From Acidobacteriaceae bacterium (GTDB taxonomy: Bacteria > Acidobacteriota > Terriglobia > Terriglobales > Acidobacteriaceae): 64,000 bases of DNA. Of this stretch, positions 43,219 through 51,580 are shown in pieces. The stretch covers positions 37,110-101,109 of the forward strand of contig JASHRF010000118.1 in assembly GCA_030037545.1 (NCBI GenBank), written 5' to 3'. The first letter of the stretch is position 1. Each line of letters begins with the position of its first letter. Position numbers and translations under genes: made by a program. The notes beneath the pieces were generated by a model. The model did not search any database. It saw only the letters and a list, made by a program, of their open reading frames with translations, and had not been told where the DNA came from.

Positions 43219-44691
43219 TCAGGCACCAGCGCGGTTTGCCTGTGGCATCAACCGGCTGGCGGTATAGCCGAAAACGAATGTCGTGACGCTGCCCAAAGCC
43301 ACGTACCAGGCAAAAGAGACGCTGGTGCAGAGCCACAAGTAGAGGTTCAGCGCAAACCCCACGATCATTCCGGCCATGGCGCCGGGCTCGGACGCTTTTT
43401 TCGTGAGCACGCCTAAGAGAAAGACGCCTAAAAGCGCGCCGTAGGCGACTGAAATGATGGAAAGGCCCACCTCGAGCACCTTACCGCCGTACCGGGCCAG
43501 TAATGCTAATCCGAAGAGAACGACCGCCCAGCCCATGGTGGCTGTCCTCGACAGCTTCAAGCGATGCTGGTCTGTGGACGCGGGCCGTAGTCGTGCATAG
43601 AAGTCCATGATGGTTGACGAGGAGAGCGAGTTCAAGGCGGCGCTCAGGCTGGACATGGCCGCCGCCAGGATCGCCGAGATGAGTAATCCGCTCATGCCAT
43701 GCGGCATATGCTTGACGATGAATGCCGGGAAAATGACGTCGGAGCGATGAAACGCGGCGGCAGGTGGGAAAAAGCGATAGAACACGAACAGAGTGGCACC
43801 CACCAGCAGGAACAGCGAAAACAGAAAGAAAACGGCGACTCCACTTGAAATCAGCGCTATCTTGGATTCCCGTTCGCTGCGCGCTGCGAGTAGTCGTTGC
43901 ACGATCAATTGGTCGGTCCCATGAGTGGCCGTGGTCAAAAATGCGCCACCGATCACGCCCGACCACAAAGTATAAGTTGTGTTCAGATTCCAGGAGTACT
44001 CGAACAGGCGGAATTTGCCGTCCTGGCCGGCCACGGTGCGCGCGGTCTCCCAGCCGCCGGGCACAAGGTGAAGGATAATGAGGAGGCCAACAATCGAGCC
44101 GGCCACACAGAGTGTAAGTTGCACAACATCGGTCCAGATCACCGCTGTCATTCCACCCTCGAACGTGTAGATGAGCGTGAGCAATGTGACGATGGCAATG
44201 GCCAAAAGATCGCGGCCGAAGGGGCTCAGTCCCGAGACCAGGCCGCCCAATGCCACGCGTATCACAATGGCCACGGCAAAGACGCGCACGCCTTCCGCCG
44301 CGGCGCGCGTCACCAGGAACATTCCGGCGGTCAGGGTGCGGAGCTTTGGCCCGAAGCGGCGCTCCATCAGCTGATATGCGGTTACCAGCTCACCGCGGAA
44401 GTACTGTGGGATGAGCAGGAAGCTTACCACCACGCGTCCGACAATGTAGCCCATCGCCAGTTGCAGGATCTGGAAATCCTTGTCGTAGGCCAGCCCCGGA
44501 ACGCTGATAATGGTTAGGGTGCTGGTTTCTGCCGCGACGATGGAAAGCGAGATGGCCCACCATGGGATCGTTTTGCCGGCCAGGAAGTAATTCTTGACTG
44601 TCTGCTGCTGGCCCCTGAAGCGGAGGCCGAACCAGGTCACCCCCGCCAGGTATGCGACGATGACTCCCCAATCCAGAGCGTTCAATCCCAT
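43219..44691 (-). CDS. Sodium:solute symporter (SSS family)
   Basis: 490 residues and about thirteen hydrophobic segments: DWGVIVAYLAGVTWFGLRF, FLAGKTIPWWAISLSIVAAE, ETSTLTIISVPG and a late SAILAAAMSSLSAALNSLSS, all SSS hallmarks; the Ser/Thr residues of the Na2 site in AAAMSSLSAALNS are kept. Placed directly before murQ, it probably imports N-acetylmuramic acid or a related amino sugar. It is divergent from the frameshifted GntR gene, with 241 bases between. Confidence 0.9.
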   Translation of the reverse strand: MGLNALDWGVIVAYLAGVTWFGLRFRGQQQTVKNYFLAGKTIPWWAISLSIVAAETSTLTIISVPGLAYDKDFQILQLAMGYIVGRVVVSFLLIPQYFRGELVTAYQLMERRFGPKLRTLTAGMFLVTRAAAEGVRVFAVAIVIRVALGGLVSGLSPFGRDLLAIAIVTLLTLIYTFEGGMTAVIWTDVVQLTLCVAGSIVGLLIILHLVPGGWETARTVAGQDGKFRLFEYSWNLNTTYTLWSGVIGGAFLTTATHGTDQLIVQRLLAARSERESKIALISSGVAVFFLFSLFLLVGATLFVFYRFFPPAAAFHRSDVIFPAFIVKHMPHGMSGLLISAILAAAMSSLSAALNSLSSSTIMDFYARLRPASTDQHRLKLSRTATMGWAVVLFGLALLARYGGKVLEVGLSIISVAYGALLGVFLLGVLTKKASEPGAMAGMIVGFALNLYLWLCTSVSFAWYVALGSVTTFVFGYTASRLMPQANRAGA

Positions 44692-44932
44692 CGTGCATGT
44701 TCCTTTGCGGCGGTCACTTCAATTTTAGCCGGGGCGGCGGATGGAAGTGGATATCAAGGAAATAAGGTGGAAAACAGTAACTCATGCAGTCTTCTCCAGG
44801 AGTGAAGGACCGTATCCAAAAGACAACGTACCCATCAAAAAATCCGCAAATCTTCAAAATCAGCAGGACAACCCTCGACAGGAGCGGTAACTTCGATATA
44901 CCAACAGGCTGTGAGCACAAATCAGATCGCAC

Positions 44933-45695
44933 ATGAGGCCTCTGGAACGTAGAAGCGGAATGCCGCTTTACTACCAGATTCAACAGCGGCTGATGAACCA
45001 GATTCGCTCCGGAGAATTCCGGCCGGACAGCCCATGCTGTCTTTGCAGGAGATCGCCACCCGCCTGGGGGTAATCCAGATGACGGCGCGACAGGCCATCC
45101 GGACTCTGTGCAACGTCGGCGTGATGTACAGCAAACAAGGCAAGGGCACATATATCTCCGCCATCAAGCACGAGAGAAATTTCCGCCAACTCCTGTCATT
45201 TACCGAGGAGACGAGGGCTGGCGGGTCGGCGCCCAGTTCCAGAGTTCTATCGTTTCGCAACGAAACCGGGACCCGGGAGGCAAGAACGGCGCTGGAGGTG
45301 AGCCCTGGCCGGAAAGTCTTCCGCTTGCGGCGCGTTCGCTATTCTGAGGGACGACCCATGGGAATCGAATGCAGTTGCCTGCACCAGCATATTTGCCGGA
45401 ATTTGCTGAAAACCTTCGATCCGGCTGCGTCCCTTTACCGGGAACTGGCGGAGCGGTACGGAATCCAGATGGAAGTTACCGACGAGATTGCAGAAGTTGG
45501 AAAGGCCACAGCCGCAGAGGCCGCGCTGCTGAAGAGCGCTCCGGGAAGTCCGGCCTTTTTATTTACACGCATTCGTTACGGCGAGAACGGCAAACCCCTG
45601 GAATATGTGAAGTCGGTGTACCGGGGAACCGGTACAAGATTGTGCAGAAATTGACGCGTGCCAAGCCTGTGCTGGCCGCGTCTTTGAAGGGGTGA
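44933..45695 (+). pseudogene. GntR-family (UTRA) regulator with two frameshifts
   Basis: The start in one frame reads MRPLERRSGMPLYYQIQQRL, then MNQIRSGEF, a canonical GntR start. At about 45018-45021 the frame must shift for the helix-turn-helix to continue as PAGQPMLSLQEIATRLG, then MTARQAIRTL and the UTRA domain (RKVFRLRRVRYSEGRPMG). Near 45624-45631 a second shift is needed, after GKPLEYVKSVYRG, to read RYKIVQKLTRAK and stop at 45693-45695. Each site fits loss of one base in a short run. It would regulate the symporter-murQ operon opposite. Either the gene is dead or two sequencing errors occurred. Confidence 0.75.
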
Positions 45696-45751
45696 GAGCC
45701 ACGACGCGAAGAGCTGGCCTGCCTGGTTCGGCGGAGTCGATTCCCGCCGGA

Positions 45752-47137
45752 TCAGGACTGCGCGCGTAACTTGCGCAGCAGAATCAGAACGGGCAGTCCC
45801 GTCAGAATCAAAGCCGTGCCGATCAGCGAGCCTTTGAGGTTGCCGGCGTAGCTTGAGACCAGTACGGCAGCGGCGCAGAGCACGAAGATGGCCGGAATCC
45901 AGGGATATCCCCAGACCTTGTAGGGGCGCGCCAGTGACGGTCTCTTGTGGCGATAGATAAAAACTGTCGAGGCAGCCAGCATGTAAAAAAGCCATTCGGC
46001 GAATATCGTCAAGTCGAATAACTGCTGAAAGGCGCTGAGAAAAAGCAGTAGAACTGTGGAGAGCAGCGCCTGCGCCGCCAGCGAGGTGGAAGGCGAATGA
46101 AAGCGAGGGTGGACACGGGCAAAGCCGCGGAAGAAGAGCCCGTCGCGAGCCGCCGCAAATGGTACGCGCGCGCCTGACATGACGGTTCCATTCAAGGTAA
46201 CTGCGATGCTGAGTCCCATGGCTGCGGTCACCAGAGCGGTGCCGCCTACTCCGGCGACAACCGTGAGCGCGGCGATTGCGGGCCGGCCGGTAGCGGCAAT
46301 CTGGCTGGCCGGCAAGATATATTGAATCCCCGCATTGGTGGCCATGAAAAGTACGCCCACTACCAGCAGGCCGCCGATCAGGGCGATGGGCAGGTTTCGT
46401 TCGGGATGACGTACTTCTCCGGCTACCAGGCTCAAGTCGCTCCAGCCGTCATAAGCCCACAGCGTGGCCACCAGCGCCAGCATGAAGCCGCTGAAACCGC
46501 CCGTGGCGTGGGGAAGTGTAGTTGAGAAGTTGCTCCACGAACCGGCCGCGGAGATGAAGCAGAACGCGACCACGACGAGAATGAGAGCTGCTTTCAGGGC
46601 CGTAAAAACGAATTGAAACTCGCCGGCCTTCTTGATGCCCAGATAGTTAAGCCCGGTAATCAGCCAGGTTACGGCGATGGCGAATAGCTGCGACCCGTAG
46701 AATGGAATCCGCACGACCGTAATGGAATCGCTCAACCAATGGAAAGCGGGGAAAAACTCGAGGGTGCGCGCAAGGCCGATCGATACTGTTGCGATAGAGC
46801 CTGGCTTGGCAACGGTAAACCAGGTCCACATATAAAGGAAAGCGGTGGTATCGCCGTAAGCTCCGCGCAGGTACACATATTCTCCGCCGGCGTAGGGCAG
46901 CATGGCACCCAGCTCGGCGTAAGTCATGGCTCCGAAGAGCGAGAGCAGGCCGCCTGCGATCCACGCCAGATAGACCAGCGATGAGGAACCGGTATCGCGC
47001 ATCATCTCGCTGGGGATGAGAAAAATTCCGCTGCCGATGATGGTGCCGACGACAATGGCAATCGCTTCTCTGACGCCCAGCACGCGCGGCAGGTCGGGGG
47101 AGAGTCGATCGCTGGGCGTGGAAAGGGAAGGGCTCAT
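45752..47137 (-). CDS. APC-family amino acid permease
   Basis: 461 residues from ATG 47137; a longer frame adds 46 unlikely residues. Twelve membrane helices with APC signatures: REAIAIVVGTIIGSGIFLIP, AMTYAELGAMLPYAGGEYVY and AYDGWSDLSLVAGEVRHPER. It fits the eukaryote-like y+LAT/L-type amino acid permease group. Placed between the MurNAc operon and a beta-lactamase-like hydrolase, it may take up amino acids or peptides released from muropeptides, which is inference. Confidence 0.88.
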   Translation of the reverse strand: MSPSLSTPSDRLSPDLPRVLGVREAIAIVVGTIIGSGIFLIPSEMMRDTGSSSLVYLAWIAGGLLSLFGAMTYAELGAMLPYAGGEYVYLRGAYGDTTAFLYMWTWFTVAKPGSIATVSIGLARTLEFFPAFHWLSDSITVVRIPFYGSQLFAIAVTWLITGLNYLGIKKAGEFQFVFTALKAALILVVVAFCFISAAGSWSNFSTTLPHATGGFSGFMLALVATLWAYDGWSDLSLVAGEVRHPERNLPIALIGGLLVVGVLFMATNAGIQYILPASQIAATGRPAIAALTVVAGVGGTALVTAAMGLSIAVTLNGTVMSGARVPFAAARDGLFFRGFARVHPRFHSPSTSLAAQALLSTVLLLFLSAFQQLFDLTIFAEWLFYMLAASTVFIYRHKRPSLARPYKVWGYPWIPAIFVLCAAAVLVSSYAGNLKGSLIGTALILTGLPVLILLRKLRAQS

Positions 47138-47176
47138 GTGTTGTGAGGATAGCAGGAGGCGGATTCGCGGCTTCCC

Positions 47177-47284
47177 GCGCAACCAGAGTAAATGTAGCCC
47201 GGAGCCACCTACGTCAAGCGGCTTTTCCCTCAACAAAAGGCCGTACACCAAAGCTAAGCGCGAGGGCACGCTCACTCTGGTTCC
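47177..47284. repeat. MITE-like repeat, AACCAGAGT family, copy 2
   Basis: AACCAGAGT at 47181-47189 and ACTCTGGTT at 47274-47282 are perfect 9-base inverted ends. AACCAGAGTAAATG, GGAGCC and GCGCGAGGGC inside match copy 1 at 11939-12024; the centre differs and is longer. Its right edge runs into CCGCTCTA, which supplies the TAG stop (47288-47290 on the reverse strand) of the beta-lactamase-like gene. Confidence 0.6.
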
Positions 47285-47287
47285 GCT

Positions 47288-48241
47288 CTATTTTGCCGGC
47301 GTCCACGCGGAGACCACGGCCTGAGCAAGTTTTGCGATGAGCAATTCAGCATGATTGTCCGCCGTCCAACTAGTATCGGCATTATCATGCGTGAACGCGG
47401 AGATGATGATGGCGCCGTGCGTGGTGAAGATGGCGCCCACATCGTTGCGTACATGGTCGAGAGATCCGGTTTTGTTGGCAATGGCGGTGACGCCCGGCGG
47501 CGGATCGGCGCCTTCGAGATAGCGGGGAATGCAGTCGCGGTAGAACTGGACCTTGAGCATGTGCAGCGCCGCATCGCAGAGCGCCTGATCGGTGGGGATT
47601 GCGGTGCCCGACACCGAAGCCGCAGGGGCAGGCCCGAGGTTGCAGGTTGCGTACCGCTCCATCAGGCCGGCCATCTCGCGTGCCGTGGTCTTACCCAAGC
47701 CAAATTGCTTCTGATCGGCAGGCATGGGGCCTTCGGGGGGCATGAAGACCTTCTTATAAAGCCAGGTGTTTTTCATGCCCAGGAAGACGAGACGGTCATC
47801 GACGTTGCTGATTCCCACATGATCCATGGTGAGATTGGCCGCGGTGTTGTCGCTGAGCGCGATCATCAGGGTCAGCGCATCCTTGAATGTAATCGTCATG
47901 GGAGTATTGAAAAAGAGCAGCACCCCCGAGCCCTCCACCTGGTCGTCGTGTTGGAGGGTCAGGCGGTCGTCAAAATGAACGTGGCCGGCGCGAATTTGCT
48001 GGAGCGCCTCGTAAAGGATCGCGAGCTTGATCACCGACGCGGTGGGCACGGGCTGGTCGGCCTCGATGGCTACCGTCTTGCCTGTGGCTAGGTCGTGCGC
48101 GTAGAAGGAGACATGGCCCTGGAAGCCCGTAATCATGGACTGAAGATTTGCGGTCAGGGTGGGGTCGTTCTGAGCGGGCGCGGCGGGAGCGATGAGAGCG
48201 GCGATCAACAGAACACGGAAACAGCGCAGGGTTTGATGCAT
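47288..48241 (-). CDS. Class A beta-lactamase-like serine hydrolase
   Basis: 317 residues from ATG 48241, with a signal peptide (CFRVLLIAALIAPAAPAQ). The active-site Ser-x-x-Lys is TASVIKLAI (S69/K72), the second motif is LSDNTAAN (SDN) and the third is NKTGSL (KTG). A clear general-base Glu of the omega loop was not found in the usual place, so hydrolysis of beta-lactams is uncertain; an endopeptidase or esterase role on peptidoglycan fragments is possible. It is next to the APC permease on the same strand. Confidence 0.85.
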   Translation of the reverse strand: MHQTLRCFRVLLIAALIAPAAPAQNDPTLTANLQSMITGFQGHVSFYAHDLATGKTVAIEADQPVPTASVIKLAILYEALQQIRAGHVHFDDRLTLQHDDQVEGSGVLLFFNTPMTITFKDALTLMIALSDNTAANLTMDHVGISNVDDRLVFLGMKNTWLYKKVFMPPEGPMPADQKQFGLGKTTAREMAGLMERYATCNLGPAPAASVSGTAIPTDQALCDAALHMLKVQFYRDCIPRYLEGADPPPGVTAIANKTGSLDHVRNDVGAIFTTHGAIIISAFTHDNADTSWTADNHAELLIAKLAQAVVSAWTPAK

Positions 48242-48420
48242 GGACGCACTGTACCATGGCGCTATGGCTTTTGGAGAAATGGCGGTGCGAGAAAGTGCCT
48301 GCCTATTGGTGCCGGCCACGCCTAAGGTTGTAGAGTTTGAGAATGCCCGGCAGTGCGCCATCCCCGTAAGCCAATGAAGACTCCACCACCATCAAATCCG
48401 TACCGGCCAAGGGAGACCAG

Positions 48421-51147
48421 GTGAAACTCAGAAAGTCGCTCCACGGGACTCAGCGTCTGCAACCATCGCGCATTCTTCTTGCCGGCGCGCTTCTCATGTT
48501 AGCTTCCGCTTGTACATGCGCACAATCTGTCCCCGCCGTCACTGGCGATGCGCGAGTCGATAAGCTGCTGAGCGAGATGACCCTCCAGGAGAAGCTCATT
48601 CTGATCCACGGCACGCAAGAAGATCCCAGCGTCTACCAGGGACAAGCCGGCTACCTGGCGGGTGTACCGCGCCTCGGCATTCCCGGACTGCGCTTCGCCG
48701 ACGGCCCTCCGGGCGTCCTTACCCGCCATCCCTCGCAGGGAGAAACCGCCACCATGGGCGTGGCCGCCACCTTCAGCGTCAAAGACGCCAAAGACAACGG
48801 CATCGTCATCGGTCGCGAAGACCGCGCCCTGGGGATCGACGTCTCCCTCCAGCCTTTCGTCAACATTGACCGGGACCTCGAGTTCTCGCGCGGGTACAAC
48901 ACGTTCGGCGAAGATCCCTTCCTGACCTCGCAGATGGGCGCGGCAGAGATCGAAGGGATCCAGTCGCAGCATGTGATGGCCCAGGTCAAGCACTACATCG
49001 CTTACGACTCCAACGCCGACAGCATCTTCGTCGATGACCAGACACTGCACGAGATTTACCTGGCGCCTTTCGATGCCGCCGTGAAAGCAGGCGTGTCTTC
49101 GATCATGTGCTCATATAATCTCATCAATGGCACCTATGCCTGCGGAAATAAGCACACTCTCACCACCATCCTCCGCGGCCAGGTGGGCTTCAAAGGCTTC
49201 GTGACCTCCGACTGGGGCGCGACCCACGCTGTAAATTTCATCAATGCCGGGCTGGACATGGAAATGCCGGGCGAGCCAGACTCCCACGCAGTTTTGAGCC
49301 TTCTTCCGTCGTACTTTGATTCCAAGCCTATTCCGCCGCCCATGACGCAGAAGGCCAAACAGGCTCTCATTGACAACATCGGCATGTTTGGCGGGCGCAT
49401 TCCGGAAGAGCCGCCTCCACCGCCCATAGACCTCAGCGCTATAGGACGCCTCAAACCCAACTGGGAGAAGATGCCCGAGGCCCTGAAAGACGGCACAGTG
49501 ACCGAGGCCACCATTACGCGCGCCGCCGGCCACGTGCTCTACGAGATTGTTCGCTTCGGCTACATGGACGGCCTGCAGAAACACGGCATCACGCCGCAAT
49601 CGATCGAGGCCAACGCCCGCATCATCCAAAAGACCGGCGAAGATGCGGCCGTCCTGCTCAAGAATCAGGACGGCATTCTGCCCCTCAAGGCCGCGGACCT
49701 CGGCTCCGTCGTTCTGATCGGTCCCACCGCCGGACAGGTCGATTCCATCGGCATCAGCGGCGAGCGCTCTGTCGGATTGCCCTCGCGCGAGGTCGGCCCT
49801 CTTGCCGCCATGCGCAAGTTCTCCGGCGTGGGCGACATCGGATTTGCCGTCAACGACGACATGAACGGCGTCACCGTCCCCGTCGCGGACCTCAGCCACT
49901 ACGGTCAGCCCGGCCTGCTTCGCACCGGGGCCGGAGAACCGCAAGCCGACGCGCAAATCGACTTCACCACCAAAGGCGGCAACGCACTCCCCGCCAATTC
50001 CACACTCAAGTGGACAGGCACGCTCACTGTGCCTGCCGCCGGCAGCTACTGGATGTACCTCCAGGCCCTCGGCGCCAACGCGCAATTCTCCATTGACGGC
50101 AAGCGCATCGGCAGAACCGGAGCCGTCCAGGGCCTTGTGCACGGCGACATCCTCCAGGCCAATCAGGACAATGTCGTTCCCACCATTGACGGCCTCGACA
50201 ATGTGCGCCGCGCCGTCAACCTCACCTCCGGACCACACGCAATCGAGGTCGCCATCAGCCCCGACACCTCCGGCGCTCCCGCACAGGTTCGCCTGAACTG
50301 GTACACGCCCGAGCAGCGCAAGGCCGACCACGCGCAAGCCATTGAGGCCGCAAAACACGCGAAGATCGCCGTCGTGTTTGTGTGGACGCGCTTGCAGCCC
50401 GTCTTCGGTCTGCCCGGCGATCAGGACAAGCTCGTCGAAGAAGTCGCCGCCGTCAACTCCAACACGATCGTCGTGCTCAATACCAGTCAACCTGTCGCGC
50501 TTCCCTGGCTCGATAAGGTAAAGGCCGTACTTGAAATGTGGTGGCCTGGCGACGAAGGCGGATGGGCAACTGCCAATATCCTGCTGGGCAAAGTAAGCCC
50601 CGCCGGGCGCCTTCCCGTCACCTGGGGCAAGCGTCTGACCGATTATCCCGCCACCGACCCCAGGTACCCTGAGCGTTCAGACAAAGGAGCAGACCACAAA
50701 ACCACCTACAGCGAGGGCGTAAATGTCGGCTATCGCTGGTTCGACAAGGAAAACATCGAGCCCCTCTTCCCCTTCGGATACGGGCTGAGCTACACCACCT
50801 TCGACTATTCCGGCCTCAATGTGACGAAAGCCTCAGACGGCGGCCTCGATGTGCAGGTTGACATCAAAAACACCGGCACTGTGGCTTCCGATGAAGTGCC
50901 ACAGGTCTACCTTGGCGCTCCCAGGGAAATTCCCGCCGGCGTACAGTTCCCGGTTCATTCGCTGGCCGCCTTCGATCGCATCCATCTTGAGCCCGGCGAA
51001 GCGAAGACGATCACGCTGCACATTGAGCCGCGCCAGCTTCAGTATTGGTCCAGCAAAAATCAGAAATGGATCGCCGCCCGCAGCAAGCGCGTGGTCAGCG
51101 TAGGCAGTTCCTCCCGCGACCTTCGTCTCCATCAAACCATCGAATAG
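48421..51147 (+). CDS. Secreted GH3 beta-glucosidase-type hydrolase with PA14 insert
   Basis: 908 residues from a GTG at 48421 behind GGGAG. A signal peptide (ILLAGALLMLASACTCA) is followed by the GH3 barrel: RLGIPGLRFADGPPGV, SRGYNTFGEDPFLTSQMGAA, VKHYIAYDSNADS, and the nucleophile D264 in VTSDWGA. A PA14-like insert follows (LKWTGTLTVPAAGSYWMYLQ). Then come the GH3 C domain and a fibronectin-III-like end (FPFGYGLSYTTFDYSGL). It lacks the NagZ His-Asp motif, so beta-glucosidase or xylosidase activity is more likely than muramyl recycling. It stands divergent from the beta-lactamase-like gene. Confidence 0.92.
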   Translation: MKLRKSLHGTQRLQPSRILLAGALLMLASACTCAQSVPAVTGDARVDKLLSEMTLQEKLILIHGTQEDPSVYQGQAGYLAGVPRLGIPGLRFADGPPGVLTRHPSQGETATMGVAATFSVKDAKDNGIVIGREDRALGIDVSLQPFVNIDRDLEFSRGYNTFGEDPFLTSQMGAAEIEGIQSQHVMAQVKHYIAYDSNADSIFVDDQTLHEIYLAPFDAAVKAGVSSIMCSYNLINGTYACGNKHTLTTILRGQVGFKGFVTSDWGATHAVNFINAGLDMEMPGEPDSHAVLSLLPSYFDSKPIPPPMTQKAKQALIDNIGMFGGRIPEEPPPPPIDLSAIGRLKPNWEKMPEALKDGTVTEATITRAAGHVLYEIVRFGYMDGLQKHGITPQSIEANARIIQKTGEDAAVLLKNQDGILPLKAADLGSVVLIGPTAGQVDSIGISGERSVGLPSREVGPLAAMRKFSGVGDIGFAVNDDMNGVTVPVADLSHYGQPGLLRTGAGEPQADAQIDFTTKGGNALPANSTLKWTGTLTVPAAGSYWMYLQALGANAQFSIDGKRIGRTGAVQGLVHGDILQANQDNVVPTIDGLDNVRRAVNLTSGPHAIEVAISPDTSGAPAQVRLNWYTPEQRKADHAQAIEAAKHAKIAVVFVWTRLQPVFGLPGDQDKLVEEVAAVNSNTIVVLNTSQPVALPWLDKVKAVLEMWWPGDEGGWATANILLGKVSPAGRLPVTWGKRLTDYPATDPRYPERSDKGADHKTTYSEGVNVGYRWFDKENIEPLFPFGYGLSYTTFDYSGLNVTKASDGGLDVQVDIKNTGTVASDEVPQVYLGAPREIPAGVQFPVHSLAAFDRIHLEPGEAKTITLHIEPRQLQYWSSKNQKWIAARSKRVVSVGSSSRDLRLHQTIE

Positions 51148-51162
51148 CGTGTTCCCAACTGA

Positions 51163-51244
51163 ATCGGGTAGGAGGCAGGGGCAGGGGTCACCCCTGCCGT
51201 CCTCCCACACCACCGGACGCGCGGTTCCGCATCCGGCGGTTCAT
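51163..51244 (-). ncRNA. Remnant 3' end (domains V-VI) of a class C-like group II intron
   Basis: On the reverse strand, GAACCGCCGGATGCGGAACC followed by GCGCGTCCGGTGGTGTGGG folds as a domain V-like hairpin with an 8-bp lower helix (CCGCCGGA/TCCGGTGG). Next GGAGGACGGCAGGGG and CCCCTGCCTCCTACCCGAT make a domain VI-like stem ending in CCGAT at 51163. These strings resemble 3' ends of bacterial class C group II introns. No reverse transcriptase is present in the 340 bases upstream and no GTGCG start was found, so this is a truncated copy. Confidence 0.5.
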
Positions 51245-51505
51245 GAAACAGGCGAGAAGCGCTTACCGACCGTGCGGTGGCAGCCGGAAAATGCTCGCAG
51301 CAGCCGGGTTGTGGGAAAGCGGGAAACGCGCCCTTTGCGTTTTCCGAGGCGCCCTGCGCCGTCTTTTCCATCAACCCCTTCCACTGCGCTTGACAAAACA
51401 GACAGTCGCTGAACGACGAGCGAAGCGCGGAGTCGAAGGAGCTGCGGCTGCTCTTCTGTATTCCAGAATCGGTCCCCGCCTCAGTTCCGGCTCCTGCTGG
51501 GTACC

Positions 51506-51539
51506 CCACCCTTTCACCTTTATTCTGGCGAAAGGGTGG
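51506..51539. terminator. Hairpin between converging genes, possible bidirectional terminator
   Basis: CCACCCTTTCACC (51506-51518) pairs with GGCGAAAGGGTGG (51527-51539) over 13 bases with one G-T mismatch and an 8-base loop. It lies between the ends of the GH3 gene (+) and the PBP gene (-). There is no long T-run, so terminator function is tentative. The rest of 51245-51580 shows no gene. Confidence 0.4.
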
Positions 51540-51580
51540 AAAGGCACGAACCTCAGCACGGGAATCATGCCATCAGAGAC

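Noticed and set aside
49111..50490. 459-residue reverse frame across the GH3 gene
   Set aside because: Exact antisense of a well-supported gene with no motifs.
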